NCBI RefSeq assembly: GCF_000381885.1
Contig: NZ_KB907208.1
Coordinates: forward strand, 124,001 to 188,000
DNA length: 64,000 nt
From: Actinomadura atramentaria DSM 43919
GTDB taxonomy: Bacteria; Actinomycetota; Actinomycetes; Streptosporangiales; Streptosporangiaceae
Direction of reading: 5' to 3'
Shown here: positions 55,292 through 63,407 of the stretch, piece by piece
Numbering within the stretch: the first letter of the stretch is position 1
Layout of the letters: every line of letters starts with the position of its first letter
Made by a program: the position numbers and the translations under genes
Notes under the pieces: generated by a model
What the model saw: only the letters and a program-made list of their open reading frames with translations
Told to the model about the DNA's origin: nothing
Databases searched by the model: none

Positions 55292-56452
55292 ATGGCTTCA
55301 CTGCTGATCACCGTCGCCGGAGTGGTCGCTTCCCCCGACGGCGGCCCCGCCCGGCTGCTCGCGCCCGGGTTCGTCCGCGTCGAGGACGGGCGGATCGCGG
55401 AAGTCGGGGAAGGCCGGCCGCCCGGCGCCGACGAGCACCTGCCCGACGGCCTGCTGGCCCCCGGCCTGGTGGACCTCCAGGTCAACGGCTTCTTCGGCCA
55501 CGACCTCGCGGACGCGGACGAGGACGGCTGGCGCGAGGTCGTCACGCGGCTGCCGGAGACCGGCGTCACCGCGTTCCTCCCGACGTTCATCACCGCGCCC
55601 GTCGCGGAGCAGGCCGCCGCGCTGCGCCGCACGCGCGGGCTGCTGCCGCGCCTGCCCGCCCCGGCCGCGAAGGTCCTGGGCGTCCACCTGGAGGGCCCGT
55701 TCCTGTCGCCGCGCCGCAAGGGCGCGCACAACGCGGCCCACCTCACCGACCCGACGCCCGAGGCGGTCGCGGAGCTGCTGGAGACGGGCCTGGTCCGGCT
55801 CCTGACGCTCGCGCCGGAGCGCGCGGGCGCGCTGGACGCCGTCCGGACGCTCGCCGCAGCCGGGGTGCTGGTCAGCGTCGGCCACAGCGACGCGACCGCC
55901 GAGCGGACGGCGGAGGCCGCGGACGCGGGCGCGCGCATGGTCACCCACATCTTCAACGCGCAGAGCGGCCTGGACCACCGCGCGCCGGGCGTCGCGGCGC
56001 AGGCGCTGGTCGACCCGCGGCTGAGCCCGGGGCTGATCCTGGACCTGCACCACGTCGCGCCGGTCATGGCCGCGCTGGTGTTCCGCGCGGCGCGCGGCCG
56101 GACGGTGCTCGTCAGCGACGCCGCGGCCGCCGCCGGGATGGCGCCGGGCGAGTACGACCTGGGCGGCGAGCCGATCACGCTGCCCGAGCAGGGCCCGCCG
56201 CTGCGCGCGGACGGCACGATCGCCGGGTCCGCGCTGCGGCTGGACGACGCGGTCGGCAACGCGGTCGCGCTCGGCCTGGACCCGGCCGAGGCCGTGGACG
56301 CCGCGTCCCGCGTCCCCGCCGACCTGGTCGGCCGACCCGACCTCGGCCGCCTCGCGCCGGGCGCGGCGGCCGACCTCACCTGGCTCGGCCCGGACTTCCG
56401 GGCCCGGCGGACGTGGATCGACGGGCGGGAGCCCACCGGAGGAGGATCATGA
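55292..56452 (+). CDS. nagA: N-acetylglucosamine-6-phosphate deacetylase
   Basis: A 386-residue amidohydrolase that deacetylates GlcNAc-6-P. Family motifs: LAPGLVDLQVNGFFGHDL, VHLEGPFLSPRRKGAH with the metal Glu, SVGHSDA and THIFNAQSGLDHRAPG for His ligands, and VSDAAAAAGM with the catalytic Asp (usually TDA). ATG 55292 has GGAG at nine bases. The stop overlaps the next gene by 4 bp. Under the double DasR box. Confidence 0.96.
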   Translation: MASLLITVAGVVASPDGGPARLLAPGFVRVEDGRIAEVGEGRPPGADEHLPDGLLAPGLVDLQVNGFFGHDLADADEDGWREVVTRLPETGVTAFLPTFITAPVAEQAAALRRTRGLLPRLPAPAAKVLGVHLEGPFLSPRRKGAHNAAHLTDPTPEAVAELLETGLVRLLTLAPERAGALDAVRTLAAAGVLVSVGHSDATAERTAEAADAGARMVTHIFNAQSGLDHRAPGVAAQALVDPRLSPGLILDLHHVAPVMAALVFRAARGRTVLVSDAAAAAGMAPGEYDLGGEPITLPEQGPPLRADGTIAGSALRLDDAVGNAVALGLDPAEAVDAASRVPADLVGRPDLGRLAPGAAADLTWLGPDFRARRTWIDGREPTGGGS

Positions 56453-57492
56453 CGACGAGCCGGATGCGCGCCGAGATCGGCGAGCAGCCCGCGGCGCTGG
56501 ACCGCACGATCGGGGCGCTGCTGCCGCGTGTGCCCGACGTCGCGGCGCTGGCGCGCGAGACCCGCCAGGTGCTGTTCATCGCGCGGGGGTCCTCCGACAA
56601 CGCCGCCGTCTACGGCCGCTACCTCGTCGAGACGCGGGCGGGGCGGCTCGGCACGCTGGCCGCGCCGTCCGTCGCGACCGCCTACCACCGGAAGCTGGAC
56701 CTGTCGGGCGTGCTGGCGGTGGCGATCAGCCAGTCCGGCAAGACGGAGGAGATCGTCCAGACGATGGACTGGGCGGCGGACTGCGGCGCGCGCACCGTCG
56801 CGGTCACCAACGGGGCCGGGTCGCCGCTGGCCGAGGCCGCGCAGGTCGCGCTGGTCACCGAGGCGGGCGACGAACTGGCCGTCCCGGCGACCAAGACCTA
56901 CACGACGCAGCTCGCGGCCCTGGCGGTGCTCGCGATCGGCCTGGGGGCCGACGTCGCCGCGGACGACCTGCGGCGCGTCCCGGACGAGGTCGCGGCGCTG
57001 ATCGCGCGGACCGAGGCGGCCGCGGCCCTCCCGGCCATCGTGGACGGCCTCGCGGGCGTGCCGGGCGCGGTCGTGTCGGGGCGCGGCCTGGCGTTCGGCA
57101 CCGCGCTGGAACTCGCCCTCAAGATCAAGGAGGCGTGCTACCTGCACGCGATGGGCCTGTCCTACGCGGACCTGCTGCACGGCCCGATCGCCGTCGTCGA
57201 CGACGCGACGCCCGCGCTGCTGGTCGCCGCCGGGGACGGCCCGACGCTGCCCGGCACGATCGCGCTCGCCGAGCGGGTGCGCGGCGCGCGCGCCCGCGCG
57301 TTCGCGGTCGGCGGCGGGGCGGGGCTGGCGGCCGCGAGCGACGCGGCGCTGCCCGGTCCGGAACTGCCGGAATGGGTCACTCCGCTCGGTCTGATCGTCC
57401 CCGGGCAGATTCTGGTCGAGAATCTTGCCCGTCGGCTCGGCGTGGACCCCGACGTCCCGCGCGGGCTGAACAAGGTGACGCAGACCGACTGA
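56449..57492 (+). CDS. SIS-domain glucosamine-6-phosphate deaminase (NagB-II type)
   Basis: A 347-residue double-SIS protein, equal to the isomerase half of GlmS without the glutaminase domain. Motifs: LFIARGSSDNAAVYGRYL, AISQSGKTEEIVQTM, VPATKTYTTQL, and EACYLHAMGLSYADLLHGP. Such proteins next to nagA act as GlcN-6-P deaminases (NagB-II), giving fructose-6-P and ammonia. ATG overlaps the nagA stop and follows GGAGGA. No classical NagB is in the window. Confidence 0.87.
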   Translation: MTTSRMRAEIGEQPAALDRTIGALLPRVPDVAALARETRQVLFIARGSSDNAAVYGRYLVETRAGRLGTLAAPSVATAYHRKLDLSGVLAVAISQSGKTEEIVQTMDWAADCGARTVAVTNGAGSPLAEAAQVALVTEAGDELAVPATKTYTTQLAALAVLAIGLGADVAADDLRRVPDEVAALIARTEAAAALPAIVDGLAGVPGAVVSGRGLAFGTALELALKIKEACYLHAMGLSYADLLHGPIAVVDDATPALLVAAGDGPTLPGTIALAERVRGARARAFAVGGGAGLAAASDAALPGPELPEWVTPLGLIVPGQILVENLARRLGVDPDVPRGLNKVTQTD

Positions 57493-57526
57493 GCAGTCCG
57501 CCGAGCGGGCGGACGGGAAGGCCCGG

Positions 57527-57778
57527 ATGAGAGGTCACGGCGGGATACGGCGGGCGGAGGCGATCGTCGCCGCCCTCGGCGGCGCGGCCAACATCGTGGA
57601 CATCGAGCCCTGCACGACGCGGCTGCGCTCCGAGGTCCGCGACGCGGCGCGGGTGGACGAGCCCGCGCTGCGCGCGGCGGGCGCCATCGCGGTGCTGCGC
57701 AGCGGCCCGGTGGTGCAGGTGGTGGTGGGGCCGCAGGCCGACTCGATCGCCTGCGACATCGAGGACGTGCTCGGCTGA
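57527..57778 (+). CDS. PTS EIIB, GlcNAc/glucose family
   Basis: An 83-residue stand-alone EIIB. The phosphocysteine is C29 in VDIEPCTTRLR, and the rest matches the family: VDEPALRAAGAIAVLRSG and VQVVVGPQADSIACDI. It accepts phosphate from EIIA and passes it to sugar bound to the EIIC at 53014, which faces the other way 3 kb upstream. Confidence 0.93.
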   Translation: MRGHGGIRRAEAIVAALGGAANIVDIEPCTTRLRSEVRDAARVDEPALRAAGAIAVLRSGPVVQVVVGPQADSIACDIEDVLG

Positions 57779-57794
57779 CCCCGGAGGGACGCGT

Positions 57795-58244
57795 ATGACG
57801 CGGGTGCTGTCGCCCGTCGCGGGCCGCGCGATCGGCCTGGCCGGGGTGCCCGACCCGGTGTTCGCGCAGGCGATGGTCGGGCCGGGCACGGCCGTCGACC
57901 CGGTGCGCGCGGCGGGCCGGGCCATCGCGCCGGTGACGGGCCGGATCGTGAAACTCCACCCGCACGCGTACGTCGTGGTGGACGATGAAGATCACGGAGT
58001 CCTCGTCCACCTCGGCATCGAGACGGTGAAGCTGAAGGGGCGGGGCTTCGCGCTGCTCGCGGCCGAGGGCGACGAGGTGAACGCGGGGGAGCCCGTGGTG
58101 GCCTGGGACCCCGTGGCGGTGGAGGCGGCCGGCCGGTCGCCGATCTGCGCCGTCGTCGCGCTCGATGCGGACGGTGGCGCGCTGACCCGGGTCCGCGCGG
58201 ATGGACCGGTCCACCAGGGGACCGAGCTGTTCACGTGGGTTTGA
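57795..58244 (+). CDS. crr: PTS EIIA, glucose family
   Basis: A 149-residue EIIA(Glc)-type protein. H57 in LHPHAYVVVDD and the phosphorylated H72 in VLVHLGIETVKL match the family pair, and KLKGRGFALLAAEGDEVNAGEPV follows. It starts 16 bp after EIIB. In Streptomyces the crr product serves several permeases; here the gene is inside the nag operon. Confidence 0.94.
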   Translation: MTRVLSPVAGRAIGLAGVPDPVFAQAMVGPGTAVDPVRAAGRAIAPVTGRIVKLHPHAYVVVDDEDHGVLVHLGIETVKLKGRGFALLAAEGDEVNAGEPVVAWDPVAVEAAGRSPICAVVALDADGGALTRVRADGPVHQGTELFTWV

Positions 58245-58330
58245 TACGCATGTCCGCTGTGCCGGGTAGGGGGCGCGTGGAGGTTTCCACGTCGCCTCCT
58301 GGATAAGGCGGACTTCATGGACATCAATCC

Positions 58331-58346
58331 GCCCCGAGCTCGGGGC
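58331..58346 (+). promoter_or_regulatory. Palindromic hairpin upstream of ptsH
   Basis: GCCCCGAGCTCGGGGC is a perfect 16-bp palindrome 21 bp before the ptsH start. A second stem CGTGGA-ggtt-TCCACG (58276-58291) lies before it. They could attenuate transcription between crr and ptsH. Confidence 0.4.
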
Positions 58347-58367
58347 CTGACGAGGAGTTGTTCCCAA

Positions 58368-58640
58368 GTGACCGAGCGCAGAGTGAAGATCAAGTCCCGC
58401 GTGGGCCTCCACGCGCGCCCGGCCGCGCTGTTCGTGCAGACGGCGGCGAAGGCCCCGATGGAGGTGACCGTCGGACGGGACGGCAACGATCCGGTGAACG
58501 CCAAGAGCATCCTCGCGGTGCTCGGCCTGGACGCCCACCACGGCGAGGAGGTCACCCTGACCGCAGTCGGGGACGGCGCCGAGGAGCTGCTGAACACGCT
58601 GGAGGGCATCCTCACCGAGGAAGAGCCCGAGCATGCCTGA
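58368..58640 (+). CDS. ptsH: PTS phosphocarrier protein HPr
   Basis: A 90-residue HPr. The phosphorylated H15 is in VGLHARPAALFV; the region VNAKSILAVLGLDAHHGEEV holds the Ser46-like site. GTG 58368 is chosen because GAGGAG lies 10 nt before it and it gives the standard length; an ATG at 58317 would add 17 atypical residues. Overlaps ptsI by 8 bp. Confidence 0.96.
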   Translation: MTERRVKIKSRVGLHARPAALFVQTAAKAPMEVTVGRDGNDPVNAKSILAVLGLDAHHGEEVTLTAVGDGAEELLNTLEGILTEEEPEHA

Positions 58641-60315
58641 CGCGGGTCCGTTGCGCGGCACCGGGGTGAGTCCCGGTTCCGGGTACGGACCCGTCCGCCG
58701 CATGGTCGGCACCGTGCCGGAGCCGCCCCCCGGGGCGCGGCACGACTCAGACGCCGCCGCGGAGACCGCGGCGGCGTTCGCGGCCCTCGCGCGGGTCGCC
58801 GAGAGCCTGGAGGACCTGGCCGGGCGCGCCGCCGACGACGTCGGCCGGGACGTCCTGGTCGCGCAGGCGCTGATGGCCCGCGACCCCGAGCTGGCGGCGG
58901 GCGTCGCGGCGCGCGTCGCCGCCGGGCTGGCCGCGCCCCGCGCCGTCTGGGAGGCGTTCGGCGTCCACCGGGACGCGCTCGCCGCCGCCGACGCCTACCT
59001 CGCCGCCCGCGTCGCGGACCTCGACGACGTCCGGGACCGCGCCGTCGCGCTGCTGCTGGACGTGCCGCTGCCGGGCGTCCCGGTCGCCGACGAGCCGTTC
59101 GTGCTCGTCGCGCGGGACCTCGCGCCCGCCGACACGGCCCTGCTCGACCCCGCCGTCGTCGTCGCGTTCGTGACCGAGGACGGCGGGCCGACCAGCCACA
59201 CCGCGATCCTCGCCCGCGCGCTCGGGGTGCCCGCCGTCGTCGCGGTGCGCGGCGCGACGGACCTCCCGGACGGGACGCCGGTCCTGGTGGACGGCGCGGC
59301 GGGCACCGTGCGGCCGGGGCCGTCGCCCGCCGAGGTGCGCGCCGCGCGGGTCCGCGACCGGACGTCCAGGCGCGCCGCGCCGGACCCGGCCCTGCCCGGC
59401 GGGACGCGCGACGGCCGCCGCGTCCCGCTGCTCGCCAACATCGGCGGCCCGGCCGGGGTCCGCGCGGACCTGGACGCGGCCCGCGCGCACGGGGCCGAGG
59501 GCGTCGGGCTGCTGCGGACCGAGTTCCTGTTCCTCGACCGGGCCGAGGCGCCCGGCCACGACGAGCAGGTCGCCGCCTACACCGAGGTCTTCGCGGCGTT
59601 CCCCGAGGGGGACGTGATCGTCCGCGTCCTGGACGCGGGCGCGGACAAGCGGCTGGCGTTCCTGCCGCCGCCCGCCCCCGAGCCGAACCCGGCGCTGGGC
59701 GAGCGCGGGCTGCGGATGCTGCGCCGCCACCCGGACATCCTCACCGCGCAGCTCGCCGCCCTCGCCGCCGCGGCGGCCGGGCGCCCGGTGGGCGTCATGG
59801 CCCCGATGGTGACGGGCGCGGACGAGGCCGCCGGGTTCGCCGCGCTGTGCCGCGACGCGGGCCTCGCGCGGCCCGGCGCGATGATCGAGGTCCCGGCCGC
59901 CGCGCTGCGCGCCCGCGACCTCGCGCGCGCCGTGGAGTTCTTCAGCGTCGGGACCAACGACCTCGCCCAGTACGCGTGCGCCGCCGACCGGCAGTCCGGG
60001 GCGCTCGCGCGGCTGCACGACCCGTGGCAGCCCGCGCTGCTCGACCTCGTCGCGCTCGCGGCGGGCGCGGGCGTCCCGTGCGGCGTGTGCGGGGAGGGCG
60101 CGGCCGACCCGATCCTGGCGTGCGTGCTGGTCGGCCTCGGCGTCGCGTCGCTGTCGATGGCCCCGCCGTCGATCCCGGCCGTCCGCGAGGAACTGGCGGG
60201 CCACACCCTGGACCGCTGCCGCGCCGCCGCAGCCGCCGCCCGCGCCGCCCGCACGGCCCCGGCGGCGCGCGCCGCCGCCCGCGCCGTCCTCGCCCGCCGC
60301 GACCGCCCGGTCTAG
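58633..60315 (+). CDS. ptsI: PTS enzyme I
   Basis: A 560-residue EI, the PEP-dependent first kinase of the PTS. The phosphohistidine H189 is in GGPTSHTAILARALG; the TIM-barrel PEP domain follows with LLRTEFLFLDR, GTNDLAQYACAADR and the catalytic Cys in VCGEGAADP. Overlap with ptsH shows coupling. The C-terminus is Ala/Arg-rich. The gene completes the EIIC-EIIB-EIIA-HPr-EI set in one locus. Confidence 0.96.
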   Translation: MPDAGPLRGTGVSPGSGYGPVRRMVGTVPEPPPGARHDSDAAAETAAAFAALARVAESLEDLAGRAADDVGRDVLVAQALMARDPELAAGVAARVAAGLAAPRAVWEAFGVHRDALAAADAYLAARVADLDDVRDRAVALLLDVPLPGVPVADEPFVLVARDLAPADTALLDPAVVVAFVTEDGGPTSHTAILARALGVPAVVAVRGATDLPDGTPVLVDGAAGTVRPGPSPAEVRAARVRDRTSRRAAPDPALPGGTRDGRRVPLLANIGGPAGVRADLDAARAHGAEGVGLLRTEFLFLDRAEAPGHDEQVAAYTEVFAAFPEGDVIVRVLDAGADKRLAFLPPPAPEPNPALGERGLRMLRRHPDILTAQLAALAAAAAGRPVGVMAPMVTGADEAAGFAALCRDAGLARPGAMIEVPAAALRARDLARAVEFFSVGTNDLAQYACAADRQSGALARLHDPWQPALLDLVALAAGAGVPCGVCGEGAADPILACVLVGLGVASLSMAPPSIPAVREELAGHTLDRCRAAAAAARAARTAPAARAAARAVLARRDRPV

Positions 60316-60332
60316 CGCCCGCACGGACGGGG

Positions 60333-61943
60333 TCAGTAGGTGAGGCCGTGGCCTGCTTTGCGGCCGGCGGCCGGGACGGGGAGCCTGCCGGCGGGCTTCA
60401 CCTTTCCGGCCAGGACGCGGGCGAGGGCCGTTATCGAGACCGGCGACGACGAGTACGCCGCTACCGTGGCCGCCGCGCCGCCCGCCTGCTTGAGGACGTA
60501 GGGCAGGCCGAGAGCGGCGACCACGACCGACCGCGCGCCCGCCGGGATCGCGGGGCGGCCGCCCAGAACCGTCACCACCGTCACGTCCGCGTCCTTCGCC
60601 GAGGACGCCGCGCGGACGCCCGCCGAGCGCAGCGCGGACCTGAGCGCCGCGCTCTGCGGCCCGGTCACGAACACCTTCTTCGACCCGAGCGGCAGCGTCC
60701 CGCCGTCGTTGCGGACCAGCGTCACGGAGTGCTCGGCGACCGTGCGCGCGGTGCGGCGGTGCGCGGCCGTCCGCATCGCCGCGCCCGCCTTGTCGGGATC
60801 GACGGCGGTGCCCTTGAACAGCCCGCGCCGCTGCTTGAGCGTGAGGATGCGCGTCAGGGACTCGTCCAGGCGCTTCTCGGTGATCGTGCCCTTGCGCACG
60901 GCCGCCAGCACCGCGTCGAACGCCTTCGGCAGGTTCGGCGGCATCAGGAGCTGGTCGGCCCCGGCCTGGATCGCGCGGACGGGCGCGACGGCGTCGCCGT
61001 ACTTCTTGCGCACCCCGGCCATCTTCAGCGAGTCCGTGATGATCACACCGTTGAAGTGGAGCTTGTCGCGCAGCAGCCCGGTCAGCACGGCGTGCGAGAG
61101 CGTGGACGGATCGCCGGACGGGTCCAGCCGGGGCACGACGATGTGCGCGGACATCACCGCGTCCACCCCCGCCGCCACGGCGGCCTCGAACGGCGGCGCG
61201 TCCAGCCGCTGCCAGTACGACCGGGAGTGCTCGATGACCGGCAGGCCCGTGTGGCTGTCGACGTCGGTGTCCCCGTGCCCCGGGAAGTGCTTGACGGTCG
61301 CCGCGACGCCCGCGCCCTGGTACCCCGCGACGGCGGCGCTCACCAGCGAGGCGACGAGCTTCGGGTCCGACCCGAACGAGCGCGGCCCGATCACCGGGTT
61401 CGCCGGATTGACGTTGACGTCGGCGTCGGGCGCGTAGTTCTGGTTGATCCCGACGGCGCGCAGCTCGGCGGCCGTCACCTGCGCGGCCTCGCGCACGTAT
61501 CCGGGGTTCCGCGTCGCGCCGAGCGCCATGTTGCCGGGGAACCGGGTGATGAACGGCGCACGGTGGACGATGCCCTGCTCCTCGTCCACGCCGATCAGCA
61601 GCGGCGTGGACGCGGCCTTCTGCAGCGAGTTGGACAGCCGCGCGGTCGCCTCGGGCGACGGCATGTTGCGCGGGAAGTAGATCAGCCCGCCGACGTGGTA
61701 CTTCTCGACGAGCTTGGTGGCGGCGGCCGCGTCGGCGAAGTCGGGGACGAAGAGCTGGCCGACCTTCTCGCGCAGGCTCATGTCCCGCAGATAGCCCGCG
61801 ATCCACGACGTGGACGGCGACGCGGACGCCGAGCCGCGCGGCGTCGCGGACGTCCCGCCGCCGCCACCGCCCCCGTCGCAGGCCGCCACGGGCGCGACGA
61901 CGGCCGCCGCCGCGACGATCGCGAGAGAACGTGAGGTGCGCAC
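60333..61943 (-). CDS. Secreted GH3 beta-N-acetylhexosaminidase (NagZ-like lipoprotein)
   Basis: A 536-residue GH3 enzyme that releases GlcNAc from wall or chitin fragments. Signal peptide with lipobox VAAC (C22), then a Gly/Ser linker. Catalytic features: KHFPGHGDTDVDSH (the NagZ-type general acid/base loop with Asp-His) and ITDSLKM with the nucleophile Asp. A C-terminal second domain (about 390-536) is present, as in larger actinobacterial forms. It probably supplies GlcNAc to the PTS next door. Its promoter region holds a 13-bp tandem array. Confidence 0.92.
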   Translation of the reverse strand: MRTSRSLAIVAAAAVVAPVAACDGGGGGGGTSATPRGSASASPSTSWIAGYLRDMSLREKVGQLFVPDFADAAAATKLVEKYHVGGLIYFPRNMPSPEATARLSNSLQKAASTPLLIGVDEEQGIVHRAPFITRFPGNMALGATRNPGYVREAAQVTAAELRAVGINQNYAPDADVNVNPANPVIGPRSFGSDPKLVASLVSAAVAGYQGAGVAATVKHFPGHGDTDVDSHTGLPVIEHSRSYWQRLDAPPFEAAVAAGVDAVMSAHIVVPRLDPSGDPSTLSHAVLTGLLRDKLHFNGVIITDSLKMAGVRKKYGDAVAPVRAIQAGADQLLMPPNLPKAFDAVLAAVRKGTITEKRLDESLTRILTLKQRRGLFKGTAVDPDKAGAAMRTAAHRRTARTVAEHSVTLVRNDGGTLPLGSKKVFVTGPQSAALRSALRSAGVRAASSAKDADVTVVTVLGGRPAIPAGARSVVVAALGLPYVLKQAGGAAATVAAYSSSPVSITALARVLAGKVKPAGRLPVPAAGRKAGHGLTY

Positions 61944-62071
61944 GCGACCAGCCCCCCGACATGGTCGACCGACAGATCCGGAAAGATCAGTGCTTACCCT
62001 GCGACGCTAGCCGTTGCACTCAGCGCTGTCGATACGGCCCCCGGCGCAGGCCCACGCCTCGATCCCGCGCT

Positions 62072-62214
62072 CCCAGCCCGTACCGCGCGCCTGTGCCGCG
62101 CGCCTGTGCGGTGAGCCCATGCTTCGAGCCCATGCTTCGAGCCTGTGCGGTGAGCCTGTGCGGTGAGCCCGTGCGGTGAGCCCGTGCGGTGAGCCCGTGC
62201 GGTGAGCCCGTGCC
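62072..62214. repeat. 13-bp tandem repeat array, 11 units
   Basis: Eleven head-to-tail 13-mers of GTGAGCCCGTGCG. The four at 62163-62214 are almost identical; older copies at 62072-62110 and 62111-62149 have drifted (for example ATGCTT variants). The unit is not a multiple of three and the minus-strand frame across it (RTGSPHGLTA...) is not a real gene. Confidence 0.85.
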
Positions 62215-62243
62215 GCGCCCCCCGGAGGGAGCGCGGCACGGGC
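62206..62243 (-). terminator. Terminator of the GlcNAc kinase gene
   Basis: A perfect 13-bp stem (62206-62218 with 62231-62243) and 12-nt loop, starting 5 bp after the kinase stop. Its distal arm is formed by the last unit of the 13-bp array. Confidence 0.8.
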
Positions 62244-62248
62244 GCCGG

Positions 62249-63346
62249 TCAGGTCACCGCCGTCCGGCGCGGCCCGAGCACCGGGTAGCCGAGCCGCCGC
62301 AGCGCCATTCCCGCCGCGCCGACCGCGCCGTCCCCGGCGCGCCGCGGGTCGGCGGCGAACCGGTCGCGCAGCCCGGCGCGCACCGCCTCGGCGACCGGCC
62401 CGTCGCGCAGGACGGACCCGTGCATCACGACGGGCGCGAACGACCCGCCGAGCGCGGGCCGGACCGCGTCCACGTCCCGCAGCAGCACCGCCGCCGCCTC
62501 CTCGGTGATCCGCCGCGCGACCGCGTCCCCGGCCTCCGCCGCCGCCGCGACGACCGGCCCGAGCCGGCCGAGCGCGGCGGGCGGCCGCCCGTAGACCTCC
62601 TTGACGATCGCCTGCGCGAGCCGCGGGTCGGGCGGCGGCGGGGACGGCCGGGGGATGAGGACGGCCGTCCCGCCCCCGCCGGACAGGGCGGGCGCCGCGC
62701 CCGCCAGCGCGAGCGCGCGCCGGTGCCGCCCGCGGTGCCGGTGGGCGGTCAGCTCGCCCGCCGCGCCGGGGCCGAGCAGCGCGCGCGGCACCGACTCGGT
62801 GAGCAGGGTGGGCGACCCGCGCCCGTCGAACGCGGCGAGCGCGGCGCGGACGGCCTCGCGGCCGAGCCAGACCGCCGACCCCTCGTCGCCGACGAGCCAG
62901 CCGTAGCCGTCGGCGCGCCGGACGATCGCGCCGTCGTTGATGACGGCCGCGCCCGCGCCCGTCCCGGAGAAGACGACGATGCCCTTCTCGGCCGTGGTCC
63001 CGGCGGCGAACGCGACCGCGATGTCGGTGACTACGGCGGGCGACCCGCGCAGCCCCGCCTCCTGCCACGCGCGCCGCGCGGCGGCGACGGCGGCGGGCCG
63101 GCCGGCCGACCCGGCCCCGGCGATGCCGAACACGCCGCCGATCACGTGCGTCGGATCGAGGGAGCCGAGCGCCTCGTTGAGCGCCTCCGACAGTGCGCCC
63201 GCGGTGTCGCCGCCCGAGTTGGGATTGGCCCCCGGGCCGGTCCCGGTTCCGGCGAGAACGCCCCCGAGCGTGAGGACGACACAGCGGGTCTTCGTGCCAC
63301 CCGCGTCGATGCCGACCACGAAAGGACCGGCCAAATGGGTCAACAC
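62249..63346 (-). CDS. N-acetylglucosamine kinase, BadF/BadG ATPase family
   Basis: A 365-residue ASKHA kinase. The phosphate-1 loop is VVGIDAGGTKTRCVV, then the ATP motif VFSGTGAGAAV, and GWLVGDEGSAVWLGREAVR and VMHGSVLRDGP. The family includes GlcNAc and glucosamine kinases; the neighbours favour GlcNAc. GTG 63346 is chosen because TACGGT lies six bases upstream (63353-63358), again a leaderless layout. It diverges from the RpiR gene by 61 bp. Confidence 0.85.
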   Translation of the reverse strand: MLTHLAGPFVVGIDAGGTKTRCVVLTLGGVLAGTGTGPGANPNSGGDTAGALSEALNEALGSLDPTHVIGGVFGIAGAGSAGRPAAVAAARRAWQEAGLRGSPAVVTDIAVAFAAGTTAEKGIVVFSGTGAGAAVINDGAIVRRADGYGWLVGDEGSAVWLGREAVRAALAAFDGRGSPTLLTESVPRALLGPGAAGELTAHRHRGRHRRALALAGAAPALSGGGGTAVLIPRPSPPPPDPRLAQAIVKEVYGRPPAALGRLGPVVAAAAEAGDAVARRITEEAAAVLLRDVDAVRPALGGSFAPVVMHGSVLRDGPVAEAVRAGLRDRFAADPRRAGDGAVGAAGMALRRLGYPVLGPRRTAVT

Positions 63347-63352
63347 ATGGCG

Positions 63353-63405
63353 ACCGTAGCCTTTTCTACCGTTGACGTGACATCCAGGCAGTAAGAAAAT
63401 TTCTT
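63353..63405. promoter_or_regulatory. Face-to-face promoters of the kinase and RpiR genes
   Basis: On the plus strand TTGACG (63372-63377), 17 nt, GAAAAT (63395-63400), then ATG 7 nt later. On the minus strand TACGGT (63353-63358) is 6 nt from the kinase start. AAGAAA-A-TTTCTT (63393-63405) and TTTTCT/AGAAAA (63362-63367, 63394-63399) are candidate RpiR operators. Confidence 0.5.
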
Positions 63406-63407
63406 CC

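Larger units (their letters stand above)
61944..62248. other. Repeat-bearing spacer between the GH3 and kinase genes
   Basis: 305 bp on the 5' side of the GH3 gene. Apart from the tandem array and terminator listed separately, 61944-62071 should hold the GH3 promoter; I see no clear -10 and no DasR box there. Confidence 0.5.

Noticed and set aside
61944..62000. DasR box before the GH3 gene
   Set aside because: TGGTCGACC near 61967 lacks the central TA of the DasR core and spacing is wrong.
62072..62214. CRISPR array
   Set aside because: The repeats are contiguous 13-mers with no unique spacers and no cas genes nearby.
62007..63068. Large minus-strand reading frame across the 13-bp array
   Set aside because: It lies out of frame inside the kinase gene and reads the tandem repeat as low-complexity peptide; it is a shadow.
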